DNA from: Azadirachta indica
Lineage: Eukaryota; Streptophyta; Magnoliopsida; Sapindales; Meliaceae
Direction: 5' to 3'
DNA: 64,000 nucleotides
Assembly: GCA_022749755.1 (NCBI GenBank)
Contig: CM040448.1
Location: 5,578,481 to 5,642,480, forward strand
Below are positions 1 to 11,689 of the stretch, piece after piece. Position numbers and translations under genes: made by a program. The notes under the pieces were generated by a model. The model saw only the letters and a list, made by a program, of their open reading frames with translations, did no database searches and was not told where the DNA came from. How positions within the stretch are numbered: position 1 is the first letter of the stretch; every line of letters begins with the position of its first letter.

Positions 1-2012
1 CATTTGTGGCCAAATTAGAATGACCGTAAAAGGTCGTCGCAAAAAATTTTTAGTTATTTGCAGTTGATTTCAACAGTCGCAAAAAGTATTTGTAATCAAT
101 TTCGTAACCAATAGATATTAGCCACGAAAAATATTCTCAACCAATATATATTAACTGCAAAAAGTATTTACGATTAATATATAATGACTGCAAATAATTT
201 AAAAATTTTTAGTAATTATTTTGCAACCAATATGTGACAGTCGTAAATAATTTTTAAAAAATTATTTTTTTTTACTATCACCTTTTATTACCAAATATTT
301 AGCTGCAAAAAATATTAATTATTTATAATACTTTTATTAACTTAAATATTGATCTCATTAAATTAATTTAAATATTAAATGTGAACCAAATATTAGGACC
401 AATTTCGAACAATTTAATTAGTTAACTATTGCAAAATGTTTGATAGCATTTAAAAACTTGAAAAGTACGATCAAAATTTTCATCTTATACACAATAAAAT
501 TTGTAGAGAAGTTATAATGAACAAAAAATTTTAATCCATTGATTATTGAGAGTTACCACTAGAAAACATCTGGAGAAAATTTTGAATTAAGTTTACCATT
601 AACATTTCCAAAATCACCAAGTCAAATATTTTGTTTTACAAAAATTCTCTACATATGCAACCTAATACATGTTGCCAAACCCAAATATTCTACCAGAGTT
701 CTTTGTAATTCAAAGATGTGAGATCTTGCCCCTTAAGATACCTAAAACACACAAACAATTTTCAGAGATATAGAAGGAAATTAAAAATAATGCAATATTT
801 GAAAGATTTTATATGTAATTACATGAGTTTGATCTGCATGCTGTCATTCTCCTTCTTGATTCTTTTAATCTTATTGTCTGTGTAAACCAGTAAATTTACT
901 TATTAGTTAAAGGCTTGTGAGAGAGGGTAGAAAGATTGTTCAATAATTCAATAGACTGGCAATGTTGACATAAACTCATAATTAAGCTCCCATCAACCAT
1001 GGCAAAAATGGTGCCAGTTCAAAAATTAACAAAGCAACATATATCATAATTTTCTTCACATAATAGGTTAGATTAAATTTAATGCAAATATTGACAAAAC
1101 TAAGGGAGAAATCTGAAAAAATTGTTAGACCTATGGCCTTTAGCAAAGTCTGATGTTAAATATTTAATTGATAGTTATTTGTTCAAGATATTAATGTCAT
1201 TGTCTGAATTCATTCTAGAATTTCAATTGATGAGGACGGCAGCTGTCTGAAACTAATTGATGATCCAAGATTGATTGATTTTAATGTTTGAGTTCAGGAA
1301 GATGTCTAACTCATGCAATTAAAACCTTGTACAAAGACTTCACAATGTTCAGATGGCTGGAAATTGCTAATACAGCATGCTAACAATGTTAATAGTCCTC
1401 AAAGTTTCTAGTAATCTCAAACAATATAGAGTTAAGATGAATCAATTTGGTCATGACAACACTTTAACAGCTTCTATAACTCTCTAGGATACCCTTGGCA
1501 AAGAGAGAAACTTCTCTTTGGTTTATAGTTAATCACAAATTTTGCAAATGTAAATTCTATTTCTCTCTATGTTCATCAGGAAAAGCAACAGTGATCACCT
1601 TTTTCCTAAATGAGTAAAAACAAGGAAGGAGCAATGTAAAGGAATTAAAAACACAATGAATAAACAATTGCAAAGCAATTAATGGAAATGGAAAGAAGTG
1701 ACAATAAAGGAATACTTTAATGCTCCCATTATTGCCGAAGCTGCTTAGCTTCTTGATAACGCAATAAAGCTTCGTATTGACTTGATAGTTAAAGAGTACA
1801 ATATGCAATAATATTTCACATTTAAAACATTCCCTCCTGCCTGGCAATCAGGCTTAAAACACAACCACAGTGCAAGCCATTGCAAGACATCCAACTAATA
1901 CTTGATGGCACTTTGATACAGAGATGCATATTTTATATAGACAAATTCTTAATCAAAAGCTTAAGAGATAAGTGATCATTAATTAATACAACTCTATAAG
2001 ACAAAGCAGTTA

Positions 2013-2107
2013 CATAATATATTTATGTAACAGGCCAATACTAAGGATTATGTTATGATCTAGAAAGACACAAATGGCATAATATATTTATGTAACAGGC
2101 CAATACT
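2013..2107. repeat. Perfect 30-bp direct repeat, two copies 65 bp apart
   Basis: The 30-bp word starting CATAATATATTTATGTAACA and ending AGGCCAATACT occurs at 2013-2042 and again at 2078-2107 without a mismatch. The 35 bp between the copies are unrelated. It looks like a recent local duplication inside the CACTA-like body. Confidence 0.85.
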
Positions 2108-3041
2108 GTGTGCATCAGTTTCATTGCACAAGCATAGAGAAATTATATAAAAGGAAGAAGAAACAGAAAAATATGCAGACTAGTAATGCCAATAAGGCTT
2201 CAAGAGTAAGGCGAAAACACAAAAAGACAACAAGAAAAGCACTTATAATACAATAGAATAGCAGCAAGGTAGCAACAACAACTCGCTAACAACAGAACAA
2301 CAAAACAGCGGAGACCCAGCATAACAAAAAGAACAATAATATAGCCAAAATTGCAGAATTAGAAGAGAATTCTATTATACATATTAATGGCTTTCTAATT
2401 TCTCTCTAATCTAGTACCAAAGTTTAATTTTAAATAATTACACAACATTAATTATTTGATTAGGTTGTTCCTTCTGCAGTGATCCAATAAAAGCATATAT
2501 AATGTTAATTCAACAAAAGTACTACTTTTATATGCTTAACCAAGTCAAGTGCATGCTTATTATATTAGATATAGTGTTGGGATTGATTATCATGTTAATT
2601 GTTAAAAATTGTGCCAATCTCCCATCTTTTTAGAGAATCAATCACTTTAATTTTGATATATATCCAATCAAAACGCATGTTTCGTAAATTCACTGAAAAC
2701 GATGAAATTCATTTTACAATTATAAGTGTTGGCTTTTATTCTTAATTTGAGATAACATCTAATTCATTCTTAGAAGCATTCAAAATTTTCAGCCAATGAA
2801 ACACTAAAACAATAAAGCAAAAAAAGATGCACTAAATCAGATGTAAAATTGTGCTAAATCATATCCAATTTTCAGAAATTTCAAAAAAAAAAAAAGAAAC
2901 ACTAAAATAAATGTTTCTAAGAATCTGAATCTTCTAATCAAGCAAAGAAACCAACGATAATCCATCAAATAAAGAAAATATAAAAAAAAAAAACCAGAAA
3001 ATGATTTTCGAAACGGATTGATCGGCTTTGAAAATCAATTG

Positions 3042-3140
3042 GCAAGCTGAAGGCGGCGTACCTAGCGTTTGCAAACTGACGGCAGCGTGCCTGGTGTCAG
3101 CAAGCTAATAGTAGCGTACCTGGCATCGGCAAGCTGAGGG
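3042..3140. repeat. 29-bp minisatellite, about 3.4 copies
   Basis: Units begin at 3042, 3071, 3100 and 3129, each opening with GCAAGCTGA or a one- to two-base variant and containing a GCGTACCTGG-like core. The period is exactly 29 bp. The block is strikingly GC-rich against its AT-rich surroundings. 29 is not a multiple of 3, so a simple coding repeat is unlikely. Confidence 0.85.
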
Positions 3141-3202
3141 TAAGTTGATGATTGGATTCGATTTGGTGAATAGATTTGATTTGTGAAGATACGAAAAAGT
3201 AA

Positions 3203-4561
3203 GGGAAATTGACATTTTCCCTCGTTTGGCCCGGTAAATATCTGCTTTGAAAAAAGTTAGAAACCTGACGCGTAGATAAATAGATAAATATTTTCTTTAA
3301 TTTTTATTTTTGTTAATTAGTTGATTAATTTATTATTATTTATATCTTTTATTTTTTATATAATAATATTTTTTTTTAGATAATAATATTTTTATATATA
3401 TTTTATTTTAATATAATATTTTATTTTTTATTTTAATATTTTATACAGTATAATTTTTTTAAATATAATAATTTAGTTTATATTTAATATTTTTTTCATA
3501 ATATACTTAATATTAAATATATTTTTAATTTATTATTTCAATGAAAAATTTGAAAAATAAAATATTATTAAAAAATTTAAATAATGAATTACATTAAAGT
3601 CATATTAAAATATTTTAAATTCATATTAAAATATTTATATTTTTTTTTCTTTTTTTTACAATAAATTTGATATTTAATTGTTAAAAGAATTTTGAAATAT
3701 ATTTTAATATTTTATTTTTTTTATATTAATATTTTTATTTAAAAGATTATATTAAATTCATTATATTTTCTTGAGAAAAATTATAAAAATATAAATAAAA
3801 ATAAAAAAAGAAAAATTTAATATAATATCATTTGTTAATAAAATTAGTAATGAAATATATTTTATATTCTTATTAACTAATATAATTTAATTTTAATTGA
3901 AAAAATAGAAAAATAAGAAATTTTTTGATTATTTTTATTTGTAATATAAATACAACTTATATTTATTGTTTATTTTTTTATATATTTTAAAAAATATATA
4001 ATAAATTTGACATAATTTTTTAAATAAATATATTACATGTAAAAATAAAATATTAAAAATATTTCAATTAAATTTTTTAATAATTACATATTTATTATTA
4101 TAAAAGTGAAAACATAAGATTAAAAATATTTTAGTATATGAGTATGACTTATCTCATTATTAAATTTTTTTTTTTAATAATTATATTTTAAAAATTTTTA
4201 TTAAAATAACAAATTAAAAATTTTATTTATTTTCAAATATACTGTGAAAAATTATTAAAAATATATGAAAATATAAATAAAAATATAACTAATAAATACA
4301 TGTTATATATAAGTATATATATTACAAATAAAAATAATCAAAAAATTTTTTCTTTTTCTATTTTTTAATTAAAATTAAATTATATTGGTTAAAAAATGAG
4401 GGACACAAATGATAATAAATTAACCGGTCAACTAATGAAAATAAAAGTTTAGGGGGTATTTACCTATTTATTTAAATATTAAGAGATATCTGTCTTTTCT
4501 CAAATATTAGAAGATATTTACTTATTGGACCAAACATTAAAGGAAAAAATATCAATATCCC
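3203..4561. mobile_element. AT-rich element with long terminal inverted repeats (MITE/foldback type)
   Basis: The left end (3203-3260) and right end (4500-4561) are inverted copies: GTTTGGCCCGGTAAATATCT on the left pairs with a GTTTGGTCC...TAAATATCT stretch on the complement of the right end. Inner segments also pair: 3880-3960 is the inverse of 4311-4400, including a shared ATTACAAATAAAAATAATCA. The arms are unequal, about 790 versus 290 bp, so the left arm has extra sequence. No coding potential is visible. A target-site duplication could not be fixed. The element lies inside the CACTA-like sequence and therefore probably inserted later. Confidence 0.7.
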
Positions 4562-5003
4562 AAAATGTAAAGGGAAAAAAAAAAAATGTTTTTAATGTAA
4601 ATGACGATTTTTATGTAAAAGAAGGAAAGAGTAAAATTTTAATATAAAATAACTTTTATATCTTCAATATATCTTAATAATCAATGTTTAATACAACATT
4701 TTATATATTTATACATTTTAGTCTCATTCATTAGAGATTAATATATAATAAACAAAATAATAATATTTAACTTTTTAATAAAGACAAATGTATAGACTTA
4801 TTTTATTTTTATCAAAACGAAGTCATTTTGATAATAAAATTAACTACTTTTTTTTGGTTGATATTTGATTTTGAAAGTAAATAATACACCTTTTTGCAAC
4901 GAATTTGTGTTCAACTGTATATTAACCACAAATAATACTTATTTATGACAAATTAAAAATCAGCCACAAATATTAGCTGTAAAAGATCATTTTTCTTGTA
5001 GTA

Positions 5004-5796
5004 ATGTGAGTAGGAGTTCGGATTCAAAGAACAAGGAAATGTTCTCTAAGAAACTGACTAGATTTAGGAATGAATACCGTGCCAAATAATTTGTGATTGT
5101 ATGATGCTATAGCATTAGAAACACCCTTGTACATAACCCTTTTTGTTCTAAATGTTGTTTCTGTTTTTCAATTTGGTTAGAAGTGGCACTTTACAAATAA
5201 AGTTTGTTATTCCATCCATACTAGTGGTATTATTGTCAAATTAACTTATATTTTCACCGAAAACCCTTGTCTATTGCATTTCTTGAAGAATGATGCTATC
5301 TTGAATTTTTTGGAAATTTTATCCCAAAAAGTGCGACTTATAAGACATGATACTCATCATTGTAAGAATAGTTGAAATGCGTAATAAATTATCTTGAAAA
5401 TTGCAAACATTCATTTGCCAATGAATGGATGATGCCTTAATTATTACGTCATTTACATATGTTTTGGTTTCAAACTTTTCTTTAAATGTTTCAACTTTTA
5501 TGATAGATCTTTCAAATTTATGTTAAATTAAGGTCTCATATTTTGAAATTAGAAAAGTTATATCTTTTTTTTAAAAAAATTTTGCGTTAGAGTTTTCAAC
5601 TTTTACGCAAGATACTTCAAGTTTTACGTTGCAAAATAAATAGATGTGAAAGCATATCGGACGTATTGTAACCAAACTAATATATATAACACAATACTCT
5701 TTAATAATTGTGATTACGTAATTTTATTGAGATGTAATGTACACACATGAAGTACAAGAAAGATCTAAATACAAAGTACATATATATAATTGAATA
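5004..5796. other. Gene-free spacer, 3' flank of the RLP gene
   Basis: AT-rich sequence between the CACTA-like terminus and the stop codon of the minus-strand RLP gene. The part near 5700-5796 is probably that gene's 3' UTR. I see no other structure. Confidence 0.5.
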
Positions 5797-8700
5797 TTAA
5801 AATCTATGTATAAATCGTGTAGGGATTAAATGGTCTATAATAAAATAATAGCACGAGAGCATCCATGTTTCAACTAGAGTAAACCATTTTTGTCGCCAAT
5901 ATGAATTTACGTATAAAACTGCGGCAATCCCCAAGAGCACAATTGTATAAGATACAACAAAAGTGATGTAGAAGCTGTCTATATCAATCAAACTATTTTC
6001 TTCCTCAGGTGAAGCTTTTGGCATCAATGGTGATTCGGTTTCATCACATTCTGGTAATGGAAATCCACAAAGAAAAGGATTATCCTCGTAGCTTCTCTCG
6101 TTAAAGGTTATAAACTGTCCCGTCTTCTCTGGAATTTTGCCCGACAAGTTATTGTGTGCTACACTGAAAACAGACAATTTATTCAACTCTACTAACTGGG
6201 CAGGGATTTTCCCACTCAAATTATTGTAAGAGAGATCCAAGCTTTCAATTAGCTTGAGGTTTGAGAATGTTGTTGGGATTGATCCCCTCAAGATGTTGTG
6301 AGATAGATTCAATGTATGAATCTTGGCAAGATATCCAATTTGAGAAGGGATTTCACCAGTTAATTTATTGCAAGAGAGATCCATTCCAACTATGTTGTCA
6401 AGAGGTTTTCCCTTATAATAGTACTGCATATTCTTGGTTGTGAAGGGTATAGTTTCTTCCTCTTTCATTGAAGGTGATTCTGCAATCAAAGGCTCAAATG
6501 ATGGCTGAGGACTAAATAATGGGGATAGATTCCCATTTGGAGCTGAGGCATTATAATCATGGAGTGCAATGTTATCTAATAAGCAAGGTGGAATTTGACC
6601 AGAAAGATTATTACGAGATAAGTCTATCAATCGTAATTGTTTCAACCAGCACAACTGTACGGGTACTTCACCTTCAAAAGAATTATTAGCCAATATAAGG
6701 TAGCTTAAATGAGAAAATTTGTCAATCCAATGCGGAATCTTGCCATTTAAGCGGTTGGAGCTAAGATCTAATGTCTCCAAGTGAAAGCTTTCACTAAATG
6801 CATCTTGAATTTGTCCTTCAATCTTATTTTTGGACAAATGGACTTGTCTAATAAAAACAGGACTGAGACAAGATGGTAAGTTCCCAGAGATATTGTTGTT
6901 TGAAAGGTCCAAGAGTTTAAGAGAATGAAGCTGACAAAACTCTTTTGGGATTGGACCTTGGAGATGATTATTGGACATTGTAATATCTCCTAAGTTTGAC
7001 AAATTACCCAACCATCCTGGAATCCTACCTGTGAGATGGTTATCACTAAGATACAATCCTACTAAGAAAGAGCAATCAGATAAGACTTCTGGGATCTCTC
7101 CAGTGAAGTTATTGCCATCCAATTGTAAAATCATTAAGTTTGACAACTCAAAATTTCCAGGGAATATATGACCTTGCAAACTGTTGTTTGATAACACAAG
7201 ATATGTCAACAAGGCACAACTTGTAGCTAAATGTTGAGGAATTTCATCAATTAATTGATTGTTGGATAAGTCCAGAGAATCCAACATGTTCATATCACCG
7301 AATGAAGAAGGAATGCTACTATTCAAGTCATTCCTAGAGATGTTTAAAATGATTAAGCTTGGAAAGTATGCACCAATTTCTTCAGGAATATGACCGTAAA
7401 TGTTGTTATCAGAGATATCTAAATATGATAATACGTTGTGAGAATGATTGGGCAATTGAAAAGGTCCTGAGAGAGAAGTATTCACAAGGTAAAGCTTTAC
7501 TAATCTTGTGTTATTATCTAAGATCCAGTTTGGAAATTCTCCTTTAAAGCTAATGTGTGAAAGATCAACACCTAGCAAATCATGCTGATGGTAAAGGAAT
7601 TTGGGAAATGCACCACCGTCCCCATAACTAGACAACCGGATGTCATTTAGTTGGAATTTTGGGGTCAAAGAAAATTGTGAGGACCGAAAATCATCTTTGT
7701 ATATTTGGTTATTTTCACCACGCAATTTCTTCAGTTTTGAGAGATTGAAAAATGGTTCAAGTGAAATTGGGACTTGGAATTGATTGTTTGAAAATGCAAG
7801 CTCTTCCATGGATGTCAAATACCTAAGAGGAGACGATGAGATGTTTCCAGAAATTTGATTGGAAGAGATATCTAACAACCGAAGAGAAGTCAAATTTGCC
7901 AAGCAGCAAGGCAAAGTACCGCTGATATTATTATCCGAAATAATCAACTCTTGTAGATGCACCAACTCACACAATTCTGAAATACAATAAATAATTTTTT
8001 AATTATACATATGTATATATAAAGTACATATAAAATTAACAAAAGGAATATATCCAAGAAGTATTGGTAGAAAAATTTAATTGATTTCCATGAAATACCT
8101 TTAGGAGATGCAAAGTTTTCAATCTCATTCATGCCTATATCCAGCTTCTCTAACTTTCTCAAGGAACCTAATCCTGGGAAAAAATTAAATTAAATTAAAT
8201 TATTTATAAAACAATCAATATATTTCTAAGGAAGAATATGGTCCAAACTCTCTATTAATTACAAACCACCCTTTATTTAGGTTATTGTTATCTGTCTCTA
8301 AATGGAGGGCGAGGGTTTGGTCCCTTTGAAAAATGTTGATTTTCTTTTTCGATAGATAAAGATAAAAATAGATATAAAATTATGGAGTTTACTAGCTTTC
8401 AAAAGAAAAATAGGAAAGAAAAGAAAAGCTTTTGTTAATTTTATGGAACTAATATGAGTGAATATATATCAAACTTGCCTTTAATATTAATAGTTTCTTT
8501 CAATTGATTATTCTATAAGTATAATTATCTTTATGAAGAACAACATTTTAGGGATGATATGATGATATTATTGAGCAAGTTGTAGTCTAAATAGAGAACT
8601 TTCAAGTTTTTCAATCTTATTAAACCTGCAAATAAATAAATAAACAAAAAGTTTCAAGAGAATATATAATTCAAATATGAATCATATTTGTTTTTTAGAG

Positions 8701-9829
8701 CTTATATGTAAGAGAAAGAAGAATCAATATGTTTGTTAACAATAATACAAAATAAAATATATAATTCAAGAATATATAATATATTCAAAATAATTCATGA
8801 AATACTTTTAGGAGATGCAAAATTGTAATCTTATTCATGCTCATGTCCAACTTCTCTAAATTGCTCAAGCAACCTAATCTTGGATGAGATTAAATTGAAT
8901 TATTTATATAACAACCAATATATTGCTAAAGAAGAATATGATTCAAACTCTCTAGTAATTGCCAATATCTATGTGTTCTAAATGGAGATTAAGGGTTTGA
9001 TCTTTTCGAACAAAGGTTGATTTCCCTTCCAAATAGATAAAGGTAAAAATAGATATAAAATTATAGGGTTTATTAGCTTTCAAAGAAAAATAGAAAAGAA
9101 AAAAAAAAGGCTTTTGTTAATTTTATTGAATTAATACGAGTGAAAATATATATCAAGCTTACCTTTAATATCAATAGTTCCTTTTAAGCTATTATTCCAT
9201 AAATATAATTCTCTTAACGAAGAACAACCTTCTAGAGATGATATGATGTTATTATTGAACAAGTTTCCGCCTAAATTGAGAACCTGCAAGTTTCTCAATT
9301 TTGATAGATCTGCAAATAAATAAGTGAACAAAAAATTTTAAGAGAATATATAATTAAAAAATGAATCATATTTATTTTTTGAAGTTTATATGTAGGAGAA
9401 AGAAGAATCAAGACCTTTGTTATCAATAACACCAAAAAAATAATTGAAACTTAAATTCAGCCCCTCAAGTTGTTCAAAGGGAGTAAACAAAGAAGTATTG
9501 AGATACCACTCTCTTTCAATACCAATTGTAATGTCGGTAAGATCTAGATTTACCACTCTAACAATACCAGTGGTATTGTTGCTACAATTAACCCTATTCC
9601 ATTGACAGCAGTTTGAATTTTCATTTCCTTCTACCCAATTTTCAAAACTGCTAGGATCATTGTAGTAGAAATCATCACTGTTAGAAGGATTGAAGAAATG
9701 TTTAATTTGCAAGAGGGCTATTCTCTCTTTCTCCAAACATCCCTCACAACTTCTCCAAAAACCTAGCTGTAATAATACAGCATACATCAATAGCAATTTC
9801 ACCCAAACCCTTTTTGAGTTCATCATCAT
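5797..9829 (-). CDS. Leucine-rich-repeat receptor-like protein (RLP, Arabidopsis RLP1/13/14/15 type), complete
   Basis: Predicted exons on the minus strand are 9415-9829, 9163-9309, 8099-8173 and 5797-7976 (415, 147, 75 and 2180 nt; sum 2817, 938 aa). Every junction is phase 1. The protein has a signal peptide (about 1-29), an LRRNT cap with the paired cysteines of NCCQWNRVNC, about 27 plant-type LRRs (LxxLxLSxNxLxGxIP) interrupted by a non-LRR island at about 685-735 with four LRRs after it, a cysteine cap (NPFLCGFPLPEC), an acidic stretch, one transmembrane helix (about 881-902) and a 36-residue cytosolic tail without a kinase. This is the canonical RLP layout of a cell-surface immune or developmental receptor that signals through adaptor kinases. 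The ligand cannot be inferred. Exon 1 uses a weak donor (G|GTCTTG). A decayed exon pair lies in the intron between exons 2 and 3. Start chosen at the first ATG of the signal peptide, ~50 bp below a TATA box. Confidence 0.85.
8479..8878 (-). pseudogene. Two decayed LRR exons inside the RLP intron
   Basis: 8806-8878 is a damaged copy of the 75-nt LRR exon: 73 nt long, so frameshifted, but with its SPK-like end recognisable. 8479-8625 is a damaged copy of the 147-nt two-LRR exon: its length is preserved, but it contains in-frame TAA codons and its donor is GC instead of GT. Because neighbouring exons are all phase 1, skipping both leaves the reading frame of the gene intact. This is the footprint of an older internal duplication of a 147+75-nt exon pair. 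Confidence 0.75.
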
Positions 9830-9876
9830 ATTGATATCTCTTTGAAACTCACAAGAACTTAATCTAAGCTAATAGT

Positions 9877-9885
9877 CTATTTATA
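9877..9885 (-). promoter_or_regulatory. TATA box of the complete RLP gene
   Basis: On the minus strand the site reads TATAAATAG, a textbook plant TATA box, about 50 bp upstream of the RLP start codon at 9829. This implies a short 5' UTR of roughly 20 nt. The same site is kept in the distal module (18480-18488) and destroyed in the two intermediate copies. Confidence 0.6.
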
Positions 9886-9920
9886 ATATAATTGAAAAGG
9901 AATATTGCCCAATTATTTTG

Positions 9921-9926
9921 TTGACC
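9921..9926. promoter_or_regulatory. W-box (WRKY site) upstream of the RLP gene
   Basis: TTGACC on the + strand, about 95 bp upstream of the RLP ATG. W-boxes bind WRKY factors and are common in immune-receptor promoters. The position is kept in all four RLP modules: 12840-12845 and 15605-15610 as TTGACT, 18524-18529 as TTGACC. Function is inferred. Confidence 0.4.
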
Positions 9927-9949
9927 TAATTTATGCATATCTTCTTGAC

Positions 9950-11420
9950 TTTATCTTCGCCAAAATCATTTTAATTTTCTTATTTATTTATTATAATAAG
10001 CATATTCCAGGCATGCTAGCTCCTGTCTCAAAGTCTTTGGTCTTTCATTGTGTTGGTCCCTCAATTTTGTTTGTTCTTTCACTTTCTACGATTTCAACAC
10101 AAAAAATTCAAATGCCTAATTAAAGAAATACTTTCATAGTTATTTCCTAGGAAAAAAACAATAATCGTATTAATAACAAACAAACGGAAAAGTCACAAAT
10201 ATACATACATATAACTAAAATATATGTTTTAAAGTTATGTTTGGTGTAAGGAATCAAAAGAAATGGGAATGGAAAAGAGAAATAAAACTAATTGGAGGAA
10301 GAAAATAAAGGAGAAACGAATATTAATTCTTTACTCAGTTGAATAAAGGAATTGTAGAGAAAAATGAATTTATTATATTTTTTTAAACAAAATATCCTTT
10401 ATTTAGAAATTACTTATATTCCTTAATAAAAATTTGCTAATATTATTTTTTAAAATAATTTAAGTTATTATTTAAATTTTAATATTAAAACAACAACATG
10501 TTTAATAATTTATTACTATAAATAAAAAAAAATTAAAAGATAAAAATATCGAAGATAAATATAAAAAAATAAAAATAAAAACAAAAATTTACTTTAACCT
10601 TAAATTAGTTATTGATTCACTGGATAATTATCTTGGAGCAAGTAAACAAAGAACTCAAACAATTAAGTCATTATCCTGATTTTTTAAGAAAAAATTAGTT
10701 TGGATTCTTTCTTAATTATGAAAAATAAAAAATAAAGTATAATTACATCAATAATTATTTCTTATATTATAAAAAATTATAATTATCAAATAAATATGAC
10801 TAGTGAATAATAAGTATGAAGCATAAATAAATTAATACTTAACAAATTAATATGAAGAATAACTATGTGAAAAGATATATATATAATAAGAATGACAAAC
10901 AAAGAAAATAGCGAATATAGTTATAATAAAATTATATTGAATTTATGAACAAAAATAAAAATTATACTAGCAAAAAATTAATTTCTAACTTTTAAAAAAA
11001 TAAAATAATACTATATAAATCAATTTTACAAAAAAAAAAAAAAAAAAACAAGATAATAATTTATTAAAAAATAATTAGTTATAATAATTAATTTAAAATA
11101 AAATTGCGATGAAATGTATAGAGAAGGGGTAAATTGAAAAGTTTAAGGATTAAAAAAAGGTAGAAATGATAATTGCTGTATTTGGGAATCCTATAATGAA
11201 TCTCCAATCTCACAAGGATTTCGCCCAACTAAAAACAACCTAAGATTATATTTGGCTTCAATGATGGGGCAAGAAAAAAAAACCACGACGAAAGGTAAGG
11301 ATAAACGAAAGGAATAGAGAAAGGAAATTAAGAAATGGGGTAAAAAATAGTATTCCTACTTGGTTGAAACAAGGAATCGTGAGGCAAAAGAATTCATTAT
11401 ATATATAATATTTTTTTAAT
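9950..11420. other. AT-rich spacer with a pair of related direct repeats
   Basis: Two segments (about 10240-10410 and 11240-11410) resemble each other: a GGAAT/GAAAGGAAT-rich start followed by a GTTGAA-AAGGAAT-GT-AAAA-GAATT-ATTATAT tail. The same pair recurs in the next units (13150-13320 with 14175-14345; 15910-16085 with 16940-17115), so it travels with the duplicated RLP unit. They look like two copies of a small transposon or of its ends. The rest holds a poly(A) run near 11030-11048. No gene is visible. Confidence 0.4.
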
Positions 11421-11429
11421 AAAAAGATG

Positions 11430-11650
11430 TTTAAATCTCTAAGATTTGGTTTAATGGAATAATTAGTACTTATAATTTTAAAAATATCCATAAAAATTTC
11501 AAAATAACAATTATACCTCTATCAATAATAGTTATTCACAAAAATTATTATTAGATATTTAAAATTTGGCAAAATATAATATCTTTATAAAAAATACATG
11601 AATAAATAGTAAAATAATAACATAATATTAATAATAAATTAAATGTTTAT
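11430..11650 (+). repeat. Truncated TIR element (family A) abutting RLP copy 2
   Basis: About 215 bp aligning well with the first part of the TIR element at 46700-47405, including shared words such as AATTTTAAAAATAT-CATAAAAATTT and TAAAAAATACATGAATAAATAG. Equivalent copies lie at about 14352-14570 and 17122-17340. It starts just beyond the 75-nt exon, where homology to the complete RLP gene stops. Confidence 0.65.
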
Positions 11651-11689
11651 ATATTTTATAAAGAATATATTCTATAATTCAAGAAATAC

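Larger units (their letters stand above)
1..5003. mobile_element. Probable CACTA (En/Spm-like) DNA transposon, right end and body; left end outside window
   Basis: The right edge at 4986-5003 reads, on the minus strand, TACTACAAGAAAAATGATC. This is one base from the CACTACAAGAAAA terminus typical of plant CACTA elements. Both sides carry a short subterminal motif resembling GCAAAAAGTATTT and its complement, many times in 1-420 and again in 4890-4985, as expected of CACTA subterminal repeats. The left terminus is not in the window. No transposase ORF is visible, so this is either a non-autonomous element or an internal-deletion derivative. The interior (about 430-3200) is AT-rich and shows no exon series I recognise; an open frame at 1557-1847 (minus) has no family resemblance. 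That the two sides belong to one element is inference. Confidence 0.5.

Noticed and set aside
1557..1847. 96-aa minus-strand ORF
   Set aside because: Starts with ATG but has no family resemblance, no splice context and lies in a transposon-like body; hydrophobic composition follows from AT-rich DNA.
6261..7547. Plus-strand ORFs within the RLP LRR exon
   Set aside because: Antisense reading of a repetitive LRR-coding region.
9905..10123. ORFs of 72-79 aa upstream of each RLP module (also 12824, 15589, 18508)
   Set aside because: They lie on the opposite strand in the RLP promoter and are repeated only because the units are duplicated; sequence drifts and lengths vary with frameshifts.
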